A stretch of DNA of 64,000 nucleotides from Aculops lycopersici (Eukaryota; Arthropoda; Arachnida; Trombidiformes; Eriophyidae): assembly GCA_015350385.1 (NCBI GenBank), contig WNKI01000001.1, positions 6,177,472 through 6,241,471 of the forward strand, read 5' to 3'. Position numbers and translations under genes: made by a program. Shown one piece after another: positions 31,820-42,642 of the stretch. Numbering within the stretch: the stretch's first letter is position 1; each line of letters opens with the position of its first letter. Under the pieces are notes generated by a model. It searched no databases and was not told where the DNA came from. It saw nothing but the letters and a program-made list of their open reading frames with translations.

Positions 31820-34147
31820 ATGTCGAGGCCACTAATTATTGGCATCTTCACCTCGGGAGGCGATTCTCAGGGAATGAATGCAGCCGTTAGGGCAGTTATT
31901 CGTATGGGTCTCCATTACGGCTGCCGAGTTTACTTCATCAAGGAGGGATATCAGGGAATGGTAGATGGAGGTGATTACATCATTGAGGCAAGTTGGGTGT
32001 CCGTTTCGCATATCATCCACAAGGGAGGCACTGTCATAGGTAGCGCCAGGTGCGCTGACTTCCGTGAGAGAGCTGGAAGATTGAAGGCTGCTCTAAATTT
32101 GTTACAATATGGAATCACCAATTTGGTTGTTATTGGTGGTGATGGTAGTTTAACGGGAGCAAATTTATTTAGGAACGAGTGGACATCGTTGTTGCAAGAA
32201 TTGGTTGATACAAACCAAGTCAAAGAAAATGTTCTTGTTGATTTTAAAAATTTAAATATCGTTGGCCTCGTTGGCTCCATCGACAATGATTTCTGTGGAA
32301 CTGATATGACAATTGGAACTGATTCAGCTCTACACAGAATAATCGAGGCTATAGATGCCATTGGAACCACTGCCTCAAGTCACCAAAGGACATTTATACT
32401 AGAAGTTATGGGTAGACATTGCGGGTATTTGGCTTTAGTTGCCGCTTTGGCCTCCGAGGCAGACTATGTCTTTATACCCGAGTGGCCGCCTGAACAGGAT
32501 TGGCCAGAGAGACTGTGTAACAAATTAAAACAAGAACGCGAGTTGGGCAAGAGACTTAATATTATAATTATAGCTGAGGGTGCAATAGACCACACGGGAC
32601 AAGCTATTTCGGCGGAGCAAGTTAAGGATGTTATTGTTAGTAAATTAAAGCAAGATACTCGAATCACAGTATTGGGCCATGTTCAACGCGGCGGATCGCC
32701 TAGCGCCTTTGACAGAATTCTCGGTTGCCGAATGGGGGCCGAGGCAGTATTGGCCTTGAAGGAGGCGAAGCCGGACACGGAAGCTTGCGTCATATCTTTG
32801 GATGGAAATCAAGCTGTTAGAGTGCCCCTGATGCAATGTGTCGAGAGGACGAAGAAGGTTGCGGCTGCAATGGCGGCTAAGGATTGGGATATGGCCGTCA
32901 AGTTGCGAGGTAGAAGCTTCGAGAGGAATCTAATTACTTACAAGTTGTTAACTCGCATTAGGCCGCCAAGAATGGCTAGCACGGAAAGTGAGCATCATAG
33001 ATCAAGTTACCGTCTTGCCGTCATGCACATTGGAGCTCCTTGCTGTGGAATGAACGCGGCGGTCAGATCATTTACACGTAATGTCATCTCAAGAGGCGAG
33101 GTTGTGCTTGGAATCCACGAAGGAATTGACGGTCTGATTGAGGGTCAAGTGGCGCCAATTCCCTGGTCCGAGGTCGCCGGTTGGGTTAATCAGGGTGGCG
33201 CTAATTTGGGAACGAGGCGAACGTTACCTGGCGATGGGAATAACATGGAGAAGTGTGTTGAAAAGTTTCGCGAAAGCAAGATACAAGCTCTACTCATTGT
33301 CGGCGGTTTCGAGGCCTTTCAAGCTGGAATGCAGTTTGCCGAGGCCCGAGAGAAGCACAACGAGCTCAAGATTCCCATTTGTGTTATACCCGCAACCATT
33401 AGTAACAACGTACCTGGCACAGACTTCTCGATTGGTGCCGATACAGCTTTAAATGAGATAACGGAAATATGCGATCGCATTAGACAATCCGCTCAGGGAA
33501 CTAAGAGGCGCGTGTTTGTTATTGAAACGATGGGCGGATATTGCGGCTACCTGGCCACTTTGGCGGGAGTTGCAGGTGGCGCTGATGCCGCTTATATCTT
33601 TGAGGAGCCATTTGGAATTAAGGAGCTAATGGAGGATGTTTTCCATATGCAAGCCAAGATGGCCGAGGGAGTTCAGAGAGGATTAATTTTGCGCAATGAG
33701 AATGCAAACAACAATTACACCACTGACTTTATACATCGTCTCTATAGCGAAGAGGGCAAGACCATCTTTACTAGCCGCATGAACAAACTTGGCCACATGC
33801 AACAGGGTGGTTCGCCGTCACCGTATGATAGGAATTTTAGCACTAAACTTGCGGCCAAGGCAGCCGACTGGCTAATTGAACAGCTGAATGCTCACACCTC
33901 TCACGATGGAACAATCTCATGCGAGGCGCCGGATACTGCAGTCTTATTGGGTTTAGTTAGGCGCCAATATCGACTCACCGCTTTGGCTCAGTTGAAAAAT
34001 GAAACTGACTTTAAGCATCGTATACCAAAGGATCAGTGGTGGCTAAAATTGAGATCCCTACTACGCGTATTGGCCAAACACGACTCATCCTATCAGAGCG
34101 AGTTCATAATGGAGGACAATTGTATCTTGGAAAACATTTGGGCTTAG
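31820..34147 (+). CDS. Pfk: ATP-dependent 6-phosphofructokinase
   Basis: Catalyses fructose-6-phosphate to fructose-1,6-bisphosphate, the main control step of glycolysis in the cytosol. The 775-residue single-exon protein has the eukaryotic two-half layout (human muscle form 780). The N-terminal catalytic half shows [49 protein letters not shown] with the catalytic Asp, and the FIPEWPPE and [14 protein letters not shown] motifs. The C-terminal regulatory half begins after about residue 395 with [41 protein letters not shown] and [16 protein letters not shown]. In this half the catalytic Asp is replaced (ISNNVPG), as in other eukaryotic PFKs, where it forms allosteric sites. The ATG start matches the family N-terminus. 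Hexokinase lies about 11 kb away on the opposite strand. Confidence 0.98.
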   Translation: MSRPLIIGIFTSGGDSQGMNAAVRAVIRMGLHYGCRVYFIKEGYQGMVDGGDYIIEASWVSVSHIIHKGGTVIGSARCADFRERAGRLKAALNLLQYGITNLVVIGGDGSLTGANLFRNEWTSLLQELVDTNQVKENVLVDFKNLNIVGLVGSIDNDFCGTDMTIGTDSALHRIIEAIDAIGTTASSHQRTFILEVMGRHCGYLALVAALASEADYVFIPEWPPEQDWPERLCNKLKQERELGKRLNIIIIAEGAIDHTGQAISAEQVKDVIVSKLKQDTRITVLGHVQRGGSPSAFDRILGCRMGAEAVLALKEAKPDTEACVISLDGNQAVRVPLMQCVERTKKVAAAMAAKDWDMAVKLRGRSFERNLITYKLLTRIRPPRMASTESEHHRSSYRLAVMHIGAPCCGMNAAVRSFTRNVISRGEVVLGIHEGIDGLIEGQVAPIPWSEVAGWVNQGGANLGTRRTLPGDGNNMEKCVEKFRESKIQALLIVGGFEAFQAGMQFAEAREKHNELKIPICVIPATISNNVPGTDFSIGADTALNEITEICDRIRQSAQGTKRRVFVIETMGGYCGYLATLAGVAGGADAAYIFEEPFGIKELMEDVFHMQAKMAEGVQRGLILRNENANNNYTTDFIHRLYSEEGKTIFTSRMNKLGHMQQGGSPSPYDRNFSTKLAAKAADWLIEQLNAHTSHDGTISCEAPDTAVLLGLVRRQYRLTALAQLKNETDFKHRIPKDQWWLKLRSLLRVLAKHDSSYQSEFIMEDNCILENIWA

Positions 34148-34894
34148 TTGATTGATAAATTGATTAGTTACTATCTATTGTAGGAACGAGAAGAAGAATA
34201 ATTTCTAAATTTAGTTTTGTGTTGGCAAAGGCAGTGGTCTCTCAAGGCGACGCTTGTGTACAACGTACTAACGTATACCTAACCACCAAGACAGCAATAG
34301 AACACCAAAAGGCTAACAACAAACGGCATAAGGTCCAATGGATCTCTTTTGTTATAATCTCACTAACTCGCTTGATCCTCTTTCTATTTCTCTGCTTTTT
34401 GGCCCTTTCTTTTCTCCAACTCGATTATTCGATTTAAGTAGAGAGTGAAGTTCGAAAGAAAGTGGCGGCAAAAATCATATCAATTCTCGAGTTCAATGGA
34501 CGAAAATACACACAGAGTGAGAGTGATCAACTTTTTGGATTTGGTCAGCTAGAAGCTCTTACGTGAGAAGTGCATTAGAAGCGAGGCGAGCTTACCAACT
34601 GGCGACCACTACAAAAGATCTCAAGTGTCTCGTTACTAAAGTCAACTGAACCTTACAAAACTCTACTCTACTTTGCCAAAATCAAATCTAAACCCCACCA
34701 ACTACAGGCGAGCCTTAGAAGCTAGGAAACTTTTTGACAGCCGGATGGCTCTCCTCACCACTTAGAGTTGAGCATCCAGTATCCCGAAGCAACTACCGCT
34801 CAGCTGAGTCAACTGAGCGAGTTAGCGGGAGTGCGTCAGCTTAACTCACCTGTTGATCTCCTCCTCCTTCTCCCGTTTGCTGTGACAGCCTGGA

Positions 34895-35053
<159 letters not shown>

Positions 35054-35120
35054 AGAGAGAGAGAGTAGTAGTAGAGAGAGTACGTAGAGAGTAGAGACGA
35101 GAGAGAGTAGTACGACGTAG

Positions 35121-35140
35121 NNNNNNNNNNNNNNNNNNNN
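35121..35140. other. Assembly gap (20 N)
   Basis: Twenty N lie inside the microsatellite region, and one more N is at 35169. The flanking 60 bases look error-prone. The true array length is unknown. Confidence 0.98.
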
Positions 35141-35169
35141 CTACTCCGTCGTGTCGTCGTCGCGAGTCN

Positions 35170-35203
<34 letters not shown>

Positions 35204-35935
35204 ATCTTGCGGCGATGCCGGCTATCAGCTCGGCTAGTTGATTAGTACATTTGATCCGATTGGCATGCCTGTGGACAATCTTGCTGGAGTCGAGTTTAGT
35301 TGAGCAATGGTCGCAGCACACACAGAGAAGAATCCACAAGTGGCCACAAAAGTTGGCCACACTTCCCAAATACACTGCAGCCGCCGGCGACTTCTCCTCC
35401 CCTGGCCCTGGCTTCATCACATCCATTCACATCCTGTGCCCACTAATCGTCGGCCGGTCTATCCATAGCTGAGTAGTACACTTACACAGACAAGTGTAAG
35501 TGTATCGACAACCGCGCGGCCATTCTCACGAGCAACAACTTGTAGCCAGTCAACAATACAACAAGAGTTTAGAGGAGTTCAGTTGGCTAGCTCGCCAGTC
35601 AGTTGGTCTTGGTTATATCTCACAGAAATTTGAGAAAATGAAGTGCCATCACTGAGTTTCGTCACTTGTTAAGTCCACGACGACCATCTATTTTTTGATA
35701 GTAGATGAATTGAGAGTAATTCGTTAGAATTGATCAAGTTGGTGAGAGTTGAAGAGGTAGAGAGACTGATAGCAGATATTATCAAATCGAACGTAGGGAA
35801 GATTAAATTGAATATCTGCATTCTTATATTAGGTCATGAGTTTAAGTCAATTTAGCAGTAAATACTCAATCAAATTGAGTGGAATTTTCACAAGCTTCCA
35901 AGCGGAATGCAAATTGATTGCTCACAGTCGGCAAA

Positions 35936-38335
35936 ATGATTTCAAGTCCACATGGAAGATTAGCGGCACCAAATAGAGGCGACGACGTCAGGCGCTTGAA
36001 TCGCCACCTACAACAAACGCAAATAAAGAGATTCTTATCTGATAGCAACCAAAACTACCTGTTAGCGAGTTCAAGCGACGGTATTAGCGGCAGCTCCACG
36101 GCTGGAAGTATCAGTGATACGATTCGCTTGCACCCAAACCAGCAGCTTACAAGTGGTGGTAGCACTAGTAGTGGTGTTAGCGATGGTCAGAGTGGTAGTC
36201 AACGATTTGTCAGCTCGGATGGATTTATTTTTAGTTTGGGTTCATCTGAAGCCAAAAATCACAACGATAGTCACAATAATCAGCAACAGCGAGATACTAT
36301 GGCATTAATCGGGGGTCGAGCTGCCGATCATTTGAATGCAGATTACCACGCAATCAAACCAACTGCACGGGCGGCCAACGACTTGAGCTCGTCGCCAAAC
36401 TCAACCTCAACCAGGGTTAACTTGGAACACCACCACCAACCACTTGATCAGAGAGGATTGTTGCCGATGTCAAGTGGCGTGAGTTGTAATAGTAACAGTA
36501 GAGAGTCTCTTACACAACAGCAGCAACAACATCGCCGACTCCAGTATCAAGTCCATCAACAATTGCAGCGTATCTACGGCAACCGAAACGTTGCATTGCC
36601 GGATGACCGGAAGTTGGAGCATCAGCAACAGCACCAGCATCAAGTGCCCCAACAGAAAGCGCCTCAAATATTTGTTCAAAACCAGCCAACAGAGAGACAA
36701 AAGTTTCTCATGAAGCGACACCAAATTCAACAGACCAAGCGATTGAATGAGGCCCAAGCCCAGACTTACAACTTGACACATGAAGACCATCGGATTGCTC
36801 AGCAATACGCCACCACAACAAACCAAATCCACCAACAGCTAAATAATCATCCCGAAATGCTTCACAACCACTTGATACATCAGCATCCAACTCAACACCA
36901 CCATCAGCACTATCAAGATCAAACATACGACTCATTGAATTCCTCAAATCATCACAATCATGTCTTGAAGAATAAAACTGGAGACATCTACGATCTAAAT
37001 AACGATCACGTGCCCTCACCAGCTCGTCGGCAACTCAACACCTCCACTGGTCCCATAGCAGAGAGGGTCAATGATAATCATGAGGATGAAGAGGAGCAGG
37101 AGGATTTGTTATTACCGGAAGCTCTCGTGGATGCAAGGCCACCTGTCACGGCGAGACGGCCAGCGATAGACAGGAAGAGTCAGTTGGAGAGTTTGCATTA
37201 TGCAACAGTCACGGCGGCTGCCCTGCTGAGTGCCACCGCTAACGCTGCCGCCGCTTTTGTGGAAACCGAGAAACAATTTGACACTCGGCCACAGGTAGTC
37301 GCGCCACCGGCATCTGAAGCGCTGACCGCACTTCATTCAAGACGAGCGGTTGTGGAGCAACCACCTGTAGCAAGCAGACCAAAGAGAGTAGCAAGTGGTG
37401 CAATCTACTCGGACGCTTACCAACACATTCAAAGGAATCCAAGGAGTCAGAGTGAACCCTACGAGAATCCCGATGTGTTGGTGCCAGGTTTGGGTATACC
37501 CAAGCAACAGAACATTTACAAGACGCCAATATATTCTAACGCATCAGAGCCTCAGCAGCAACAAGTTGCTGCTACCGTTGCAGCAGATAAATTTGCAAAC
37601 TTGCATACAAGTAGCCAAATCTACCAGCAACTAGCTAGATTACATAACCACAACCAGCAGCAACATCATCAGCAAAGTGTTCAAAAATATCACCAGATCC
37701 CGCCTAGAAACTTCAACAGTCAGCAGCCATTGCCTCAGGCCATCAATCGAATGCTAACCAATCGACAACAACCGCTTGTGAATATCAACCATCTCTTGCG
37801 TTTGCAGCAACAGAATCAACTCAACCAATTGATACAACAGCGAGCTATACAACAGAGATTGGTCAATGTGCAACCACCGGCTGCGAGTCAACAGGTACCC
37901 GCGCTAGCTATCTTGCATCAACCTGGCAACAAAAATGGACCCGAACTACTGGGCAAAATAATGATTTCTAACCCCTTGGCGGTGGCCAATCGGCCTCGGT
38001 CCAGTGCAGTGGACTTGGCGAGATTGGTGCAGGCTAAGGCAATCTTGAATGCGAAGAAAATGAATCAGCTGATAGTCAATGGTAGTGGACACAATAATAA
38101 TCAACAGGTGAATAGAAACTTTGCCCCGACGGCCTCCATGGGGTCTGTGGCAGCTTTGAGTGACTCGAGTGTAGCCTCGCATGCTCCTTTCGACTTAGAT
38201 AAGACAGAACATAGACCAATTGGATGTATGGATCGTATTTGTCGCATCAATCTAACAATGTTCTGGTGGGGACTCTTGCTTGTCTCTTGCGCTTTTGTCA
38301 GTGCTGCAATCTCAATCTATAGGTACATCTTCTAA
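35936..38335 (+). CDS. Gln/His/Asn-rich protein with C-terminal membrane anchor
   Basis: A single open frame of 799 residues from the ATG at 35936. It is almost wholly low complexity, with runs of Gln, His, Ser and Asn. Islands of less biased sequence are the N-terminus (about 1-40, basic: GDDVRRLNRHLQQTQIKRF), an Ala-rich stretch at about 425-450, and a Gln/Asn/Leu-rich helical region near 600-700. The last 45 residues are distinctive: an acidic/basic lead-in, PIGCMDRICRIN, then a hydrophobic helix of about 22 residues (MFWWGLLLVSCAFVSAAISI) ending four residues before the stop. That is the layout of a tail-anchored or single-pass protein with most of its mass in the cytosol. A poly(A) signal follows at 38419. 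A frame this long without stops in a repetitive composition argues for a real gene. I do not recognise the family. Confidence 0.75.
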   Translation: MISSPHGRLAAPNRGDDVRRLNRHLQQTQIKRFLSDSNQNYLLASSSDGISGSSTAGSISDTIRLHPNQQLTSGGSTSSGVSDGQSGSQRFVSSDGFIFSLGSSEAKNHNDSHNNQQQRDTMALIGGRAADHLNADYHAIKPTARAANDLSSSPNSTSTRVNLEHHHQPLDQRGLLPMSSGVSCNSNSRESLTQQQQQHRRLQYQVHQQLQRIYGNRNVALPDDRKLEHQQQHQHQVPQQKAPQIFVQNQPTERQKFLMKRHQIQQTKRLNEAQAQTYNLTHEDHRIAQQYATTTNQIHQQLNNHPEMLHNHLIHQHPTQHHHQHYQDQTYDSLNSSNHHNHVLKNKTGDIYDLNNDHVPSPARRQLNTSTGPIAERVNDNHEDEEEQEDLLLPEALVDARPPVTARRPAIDRKSQLESLHYATVTAAALLSATANAAAAFVETEKQFDTRPQVVAPPASEALTALHSRRAVVEQPPVASRPKRVASGAIYSDAYQHIQRNPRSQSEPYENPDVLVPGLGIPKQQNIYKTPIYSNASEPQQQQVAATVAADKFANLHTSSQIYQQLARLHNHNQQQHHQQSVQKYHQIPPRNFNSQQPLPQAINRMLTNRQQPLVNINHLLRLQQQNQLNQLIQQRAIQQRLVNVQPPAASQQVPALAILHQPGNKNGPELLGKIMISNPLAVANRPRSSAVDLARLVQAKAILNAKKMNQLIVNGSGHNNNQQVNRNFAPTASMGSVAALSDSSVASHAPFDLDKTEHRPIGCMDRICRINLTMFWWGLLLVSCAFVSAAISIYRYIF

Positions 38336-38418
38336 TCAATATGCAGCCCGAGCATTAATCACTGTTAATTGGCTTTATAATTGTTACCGTTAATTTTTCG
38401 TTTATTTACAAATGCAAT

Positions 38419-38424
38419 AATAAA
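38419..38424 (+). terminator. Poly(A) signal of the Gln/His-rich gene
   Basis: AATAAA 84 bases past the stop codon. The next gene converges from the other side, with its stop at 38479. Confidence 0.55.
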
Positions 38425-38478
38425 CTGCGCTTATATAAATTACCCTCACCATGATGTGCATATATGTTTCACAGTCTC

Positions 38479-40149
38479 TCACAGATTACTTGTGCTCATG
38501 GCCAAATTGATCAAGTTCCAGGGTCGCTGGAAATATCTTGCGGGTAGTGGGGCACAATGAACAGAGTCATAGTCTATAAGGTGTTTTGAGGCGAGAAATA
38601 GCACTAGTTGATCTCTTGTAGTTATGTCCAAATCCGGTCCAATATTTACGGGATAACTAGTGCGGTTTGTGTGGAAATGTTCCAACAGAATTCGAATGCA
38701 AGATTGGTTATTTACTGAAAACCTTCTAAGAACTCCATCTTGGTATCGGGCATTCCCGCCCAAGTACTCTTTGATCAAAGTTTCAGCACGCTCATCGATA
38801 AGTTGGGGAAATCTAGCCTTGAGCAAATCTATCAGGAGGTAGTTGGCACGATTTGTCGGTGGTGAATTATATGGATCCGATGATATGACCTCATCTTGAG
38901 AACGTCGGATTAGTAATATTGGTCCTGTATAATGTTGCAAGTGTCTGGAGTTGTTCAAATCAAAATGTTTCTTGATGGCCAGTTGGATCACGGGGTACAT
39001 GAAATTTGGAAAAATATTTCTAGCTAATGGAAGGATATGATCAAAACTTGCATCAATAACTAGCCCATGAATATTGGGATATCTCATACCTCCCCAAGTT
39101 GCGGTGAATCCACCTATGGACCAACCGTAGAGGATGATCTGGCTTGATGTGAAGCCTAGTTTGTCCATGGCAAATTTGATGGTCGTATCCAATGCCGCCA
39201 CATCCTGATCTGGATATGGGATTCCTGTGGACCCACCAAATCCTGGGTGATTCCATCCTAATACTGAGTAGCCTCCTTGGAGGGGGGTTAATATAGTGCC
39301 CAGCTCATAAAATCCTCCATTTCCCTCGCACCCTATGACCAAATAGTCACCGTTTGGAGTCTTGCCTCTTCGATCAATGAACATAGTATCGATTGCATTC
39401 GAATCATAAGATTCTAGCTTGTACCTTACACCTCCTTCTTCCTCAATCAGCCTGGACCTGCCTGCATTTATAGCTGGTTGCATGAGAGCCTGCAGGAATC
39501 CCAGCGATCCTGGGTAGATCAGACGTCTGCCGATGGTTTTCATCACAATTGCCAGTATAAACTCTAAAGGCCATTTCAGGATAAAATTGTCTAGAATGAG
39601 AGTTTCGTTGCTAGGGGTGGGAAAGGTTTTCCTATAAGGAGCAGGTGGCCTTTGATCACGGCCCTCGGACCATTTGAACTCGACTGGGTACGCACTAAAA
39701 TGCGCGTCGAAGTGATTCAATATCCGTTTGTTTGATATTGATGGATTCTTACGTGTTTCTTCCAAAACCCTAAGAAATGCCAAATACTCTGCATTAGAAA
39801 ATCTTGCAAAGCCTCGAACGCAAAGCGCTCCAAATACAACACTGACTGCGGTTGTAAACATCCTCAACATGACACTATGATCTAAGGAGCTCACGATTGA
39901 GCCTTGGACGTTGCGTTTGTATAACAAATAGGTGAATATTACAGGTGACATGTAGGTGCTAAAATATGTGAGTGATTTTGACATCTTGATTACATAGTCC
40001 GAGGCAGATTCCAATGTGCTAGCTTGATATTTATGGCTTCTACTCAATACCTCTGGGGTTGTGCTTGATAGCGTGTGACCCGTAAGTTTGTAGAATGAAT
40101 ACAAATTTGGGCCCAAGATACATCGAATGAATAGTTTCAAGTTATCCAT
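38479..40149 (-). CDS. ABHD16A: Phosphatidylserine lipase ABHD16A
   Basis: An integral-membrane alpha/beta-hydrolase that cuts phosphatidylserine to lyso-phosphatidylserine at the ER. It has 556 residues (human 558) in one exon. N-terminal CILGPNLYSFYKLTG and the YYxSP-like region match the family, and two or three hydrophobic segments lie in the first 130 residues. The hydrolase core includes IDTMFIDRRG, GCEGNGGFYELG, GYSVLGWNHPGFGGSTG and the nucleophile elbow YGWSIGGFTATWGGM (Ser in GWSIGG). VIDASFDHILPLA and LIRRSQDEVI (acid region) follow. The His of the triad lies in the conserved end KHLIDYDSVHCAPLPARYFQ. It is divergent from MTERF3, with start codons about 300 bp apart, so the two probably share a promoter region. 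Confidence 0.96.
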   Translation of the reverse strand: MDNLKLFIRCILGPNLYSFYKLTGHTLSSTTPEVLSRSHKYQASTLESASDYVIKMSKSLTYFSTYMSPVIFTYLLYKRNVQGSIVSSLDHSVMLRMFTTAVSVVFGALCVRGFARFSNAEYLAFLRVLEETRKNPSISNKRILNHFDAHFSAYPVEFKWSEGRDQRPPAPYRKTFPTPSNETLILDNFILKWPLEFILAIVMKTIGRRLIYPGSLGFLQALMQPAINAGRSRLIEEEGGVRYKLESYDSNAIDTMFIDRRGKTPNGDYLVIGCEGNGGFYELGTILTPLQGGYSVLGWNHPGFGGSTGIPYPDQDVAALDTTIKFAMDKLGFTSSQIILYGWSIGGFTATWGGMRYPNIHGLVIDASFDHILPLARNIFPNFMYPVIQLAIKKHFDLNNSRHLQHYTGPILLIRRSQDEVISSDPYNSPPTNRANYLLIDLLKARFPQLIDERAETLIKEYLGGNARYQDGVLRRFSVNNQSCIRILLEHFHTNRTSYPVNIGPDLDITTRDQLVLFLASKHLIDYDSVHCAPLPARYFQRPWNLINLAMSTSNL

Positions 40150-40451
40150 TTTGAAATATGGTGTTGGATATGTGTGATTAAGATCAAAATATTGATATCT
40201 TTATCTATTTGAGTATTATAACATGCTATCTATTTTGATTAGTTTAATATGATGCTCTTAGGCTTTTGGCCGCATAAATACACATGTACAATCTCAGAAT
40301 TTAAAAACACGCACACAACACTTGAACAACGTGCGCAAAAATGCACTTGAAAACAAAGACAACAATCGCTCGTTCAATCACAAGAAAGTCTCAAGCAAAA
40401 GTGTAAATGGTACAAATTGTATCATATACATATCACCCTATTTCAAACAAG
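40150..40451. promoter_or_regulatory. Shared promoter region of ABHD16A and MTERF3
   Basis: About 300 bp separate the divergent start codons. It is AT-rich with no clear TATA box in the right place. Inferred from geometry. Confidence 0.45.
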
Positions 40452-41522
40452 ATGGCCGTTCCTTTCAGATTAAACCTATTACTCCGTAGACTCAATCAAA
40501 CCATGAATCTATCATATTGCAATGTCAGCCACTTTCACAAGAGGGCAAAGGAATATTCGGGAGTGAAAGTGTTCAGGGCCTTAGCAAATACCGAACCCCA
40601 GGATGAGGCTGTTGTTGAACTCAATCCATTTGGACCAGTCACCGAGAGCCAAAAGAAGTTTCTAGATGACTTGAATCCACCATTGAAGAGAAGTTTCAAT
40701 CTAGCCTCCTACGTGAATCATTCTCAAACTTTGCAAAAACTTTTGAATCTTGGTGTTAGTTTCTTCGATATTGAGAATACTAATATGGCTGCAGCAAAAT
40801 ATCTAGTCAACCTTGACTTCGAAGCAGACTGTCTGCCCTACATCAAATTTCTTCTAGATAATGGTTTGAAAGAGAAGAACATTGGACATTTCATATCGGA
40901 GTTCCCCTTTGTTTTTCAGACTCCCCTCGATGATTTACAAGCTAGAATCAACTACCTAGAATCCAAGGGGTTCGAAAAGAAAATGATCGCCAAAGCACTG
41001 AACAAATCAACCCATATTATTTATCACTCTACCAAAACCCTTGATTTCAAGCTAGGACAACTTCAGGTAGAATTCAACCTGCCGGCCGATCTACTCAGAT
41101 CGATGGTAGTCCAAGAGCCTACCATTGTCTCTATACCACATGGACAATATATACTAGTGCAATTCGTTTTAGACAAAGAGTTCGGCTTTGAGCAATCCGA
41201 AATATATAGCATCTTAGATAAACAGCCCAATATAATATCAATCCATAGGCCCGTTCTAATTGACAGATTAGATTTGGTACACAACACGCTGGGTATAAAC
41301 CAGGCAATGATAGCAAGATACCCTAAGCTAATCACCGGTCCAGAGTTGGACATAAGATATCGGGGCTTATACTTGAAGAAACTGAAACGAGATCAATATG
41401 ACCCACGCGAACCTCTGTATGTACCACCATCCGCGTTATACAAACCAAGTGATGAAATATTCTGCAAACAGTATGCAAAGACAACACTCGACGACTACTT
41501 CAAGTTCATTAAATACTCTTAA
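40452..41522 (+). CDS. MTERF3: Mitochondrial transcription termination factor 3 (MTERF3)
   Basis: MTERF3 binds mitochondrial nucleic acid and influences mtDNA transcription and mitoribosome assembly. From the ATG at 40452 the protein has 356 residues and starts with a mitochondrial-type leader (MAVPFRLNLLLRRLN, basic and amphipathic). An upstream in-frame ATG at 40407 would add 15 residues, but the second start fits a targeting peptide better. The family block begins with LASYVNHSQTLQKLLNLGV. MTERF helical repeats follow, with Leu/Pro spacing (LDKQPNIIS, ARYPKLIT). The C-terminus has the MTERF3 ending RDQYDPREPLYVPPSAL then PSDEIFCKQYAK. The last 165 codons are duplicated at 45504-45999. This copy is complete and is the functional one. 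Confidence 0.94.
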   Translation: MAVPFRLNLLLRRLNQTMNLSYCNVSHFHKRAKEYSGVKVFRALANTEPQDEAVVELNPFGPVTESQKKFLDDLNPPLKRSFNLASYVNHSQTLQKLLNLGVSFFDIENTNMAAAKYLVNLDFEADCLPYIKFLLDNGLKEKNIGHFISEFPFVFQTPLDDLQARINYLESKGFEKKMIAKALNKSTHIIYHSTKTLDFKLGQLQVEFNLPADLLRSMVVQEPTIVSIPHGQYILVQFVLDKEFGFEQSEIYSILDKQPNIISIHRPVLIDRLDLVHNTLGINQAMIARYPKLITGPELDIRYRGLYLKKLKRDQYDPREPLYVPPSALYKPSDEIFCKQYAKTTLDDYFKFIKYS

Positions 41523-42642
41523 CGAAATCTAAATTGGATAAAACACCTGCTTGATTGATTTGGCCGATGGCTTGACTCAAGGTTTGTCCTGCTTGACTGA
41601 TGGCTCCATCAGGTGCTTGCAAAGTGCCAATAGTCTGGCCACTAGATCCCAGGGCAGTGCTTGCGGTTACTAGACTCTCATTAGAATTCCAATGAAGACC
41701 TAGAGTGTACACTTGCACGAGGATGGCCAAAAAGGCTGCATAAAAGTCTTGGAACCACTCGAGTCCATCGCTTCCGGTGCTAAGTCTCGATACCTCCTGT
41801 TGTTCGTATTGACTTGGACGTCGCCAGAGGCATGATCTCTCGATGAGATAGGCAAGCACGTCTACCTGACGCTTTAGCTGCCAGAATATAAACATGATCC
41901 CATGTAGGAGCTGTTCACTGGCGCCTATGAAGACTCTTGTAGTTTCTCTATCTGGTAGTTGACCCAACTTGTCAATTTTAACCTTCTCCTTAAACTCCAG
42001 CTCTTCTTGCTGTTGCCGCCTTGAAACAGGTGTGGAGCTTCTTGTTAGCATGAGCCCTTGTGAAGCTTTGAGATTGGCTTGTGTCACTGTCGTTGCTGTT
42101 GTTGGTGCAGGAGATGAACTACTGACAGATACAGGTGGTGCTATTGTTGTCGATGTCAGATCGGACAAGATCATCCGCAAAGAGGTCAATATCATTACTC
42201 GCTGAAACCACAGCCTGGTCCAAGCGTCGCCTTCGTAGAGAGACTCGCTGCTCTCGAATCTTGGGTAAGTCTGTGGCGGTTGTTGTGGTTTTGATGCCGA
42301 GTTGTCATTGGAATTTGTATCATCGACCTCCACTTCTCGTTTCAATTGTTGTTCATTTGCATTCGGATTTTCTTTTTGCAAATTAAATCCTATCGGCGGC
42401 GGCCTCACGCCTCCTCTAACTCTCGTCTCGCCTGCTCCAAATGCAATGCCCAAATTCGGATAATATACTGCATCACCATCGCGTTCGCCATATAAATGAA
42501 CATTTTTTTCACTTGCCTGGACAAGTGTCTCCCCAATAGGAGCCACCTGTCCTTGTTGCTCTCTTGATTCTCGACTTCTTCGCCGAGTCTTCATCTGGAT
42601 TCTATTGGTCATCCCGCTCAGCGTCTCTGCGGTCAGAGTGTT
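41027..42642. repeat. Left copy of a segmental duplication (MTERF3 3' part + XKR)
   Basis: Homologous to 45504-48682 in the same orientation. The right end blurs between 42642 and about 42660. Relative to the right copy it lacks three blocks: 1107 bp net (between 41533 and 41536), 18 bp, and 438 bp net (451 bp lost with about 13 bp of filler near 42156-42168). These account exactly for the length difference (3179 against 1616 bp). Over the undeleted 507-bp MTERF3 part I count five substitutions. Confidence 0.93.
41536..42642 (-). pseudogene. XKR pseudogene (truncated, internally deleted)
   Basis: A copy of the XKR gene at 46208-48706. It lacks the whole C-terminal membrane region (about 300 codons), 146 codons in the middle including the first membrane segments, six more codons, and its native N-terminus. 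The reading frame is nevertheless unbroken and extends from 42933 to 41509 as 474 codons. Its first 95 or so codons are the +1 frame of the spätzle-like exon upstream, so they are not XKR sequence. Without the membrane core a scramblase or channel role is impossible. The intact frame fits a recent origin. It could still be translated as a soluble fragment, but nothing here shows that. Confidence 0.88.

Noticed and set aside
35918..35935. Upstream extension of the Gln/His-rich frame
   Set aside because: It would need a TTG start; the first ATG is at 35936.
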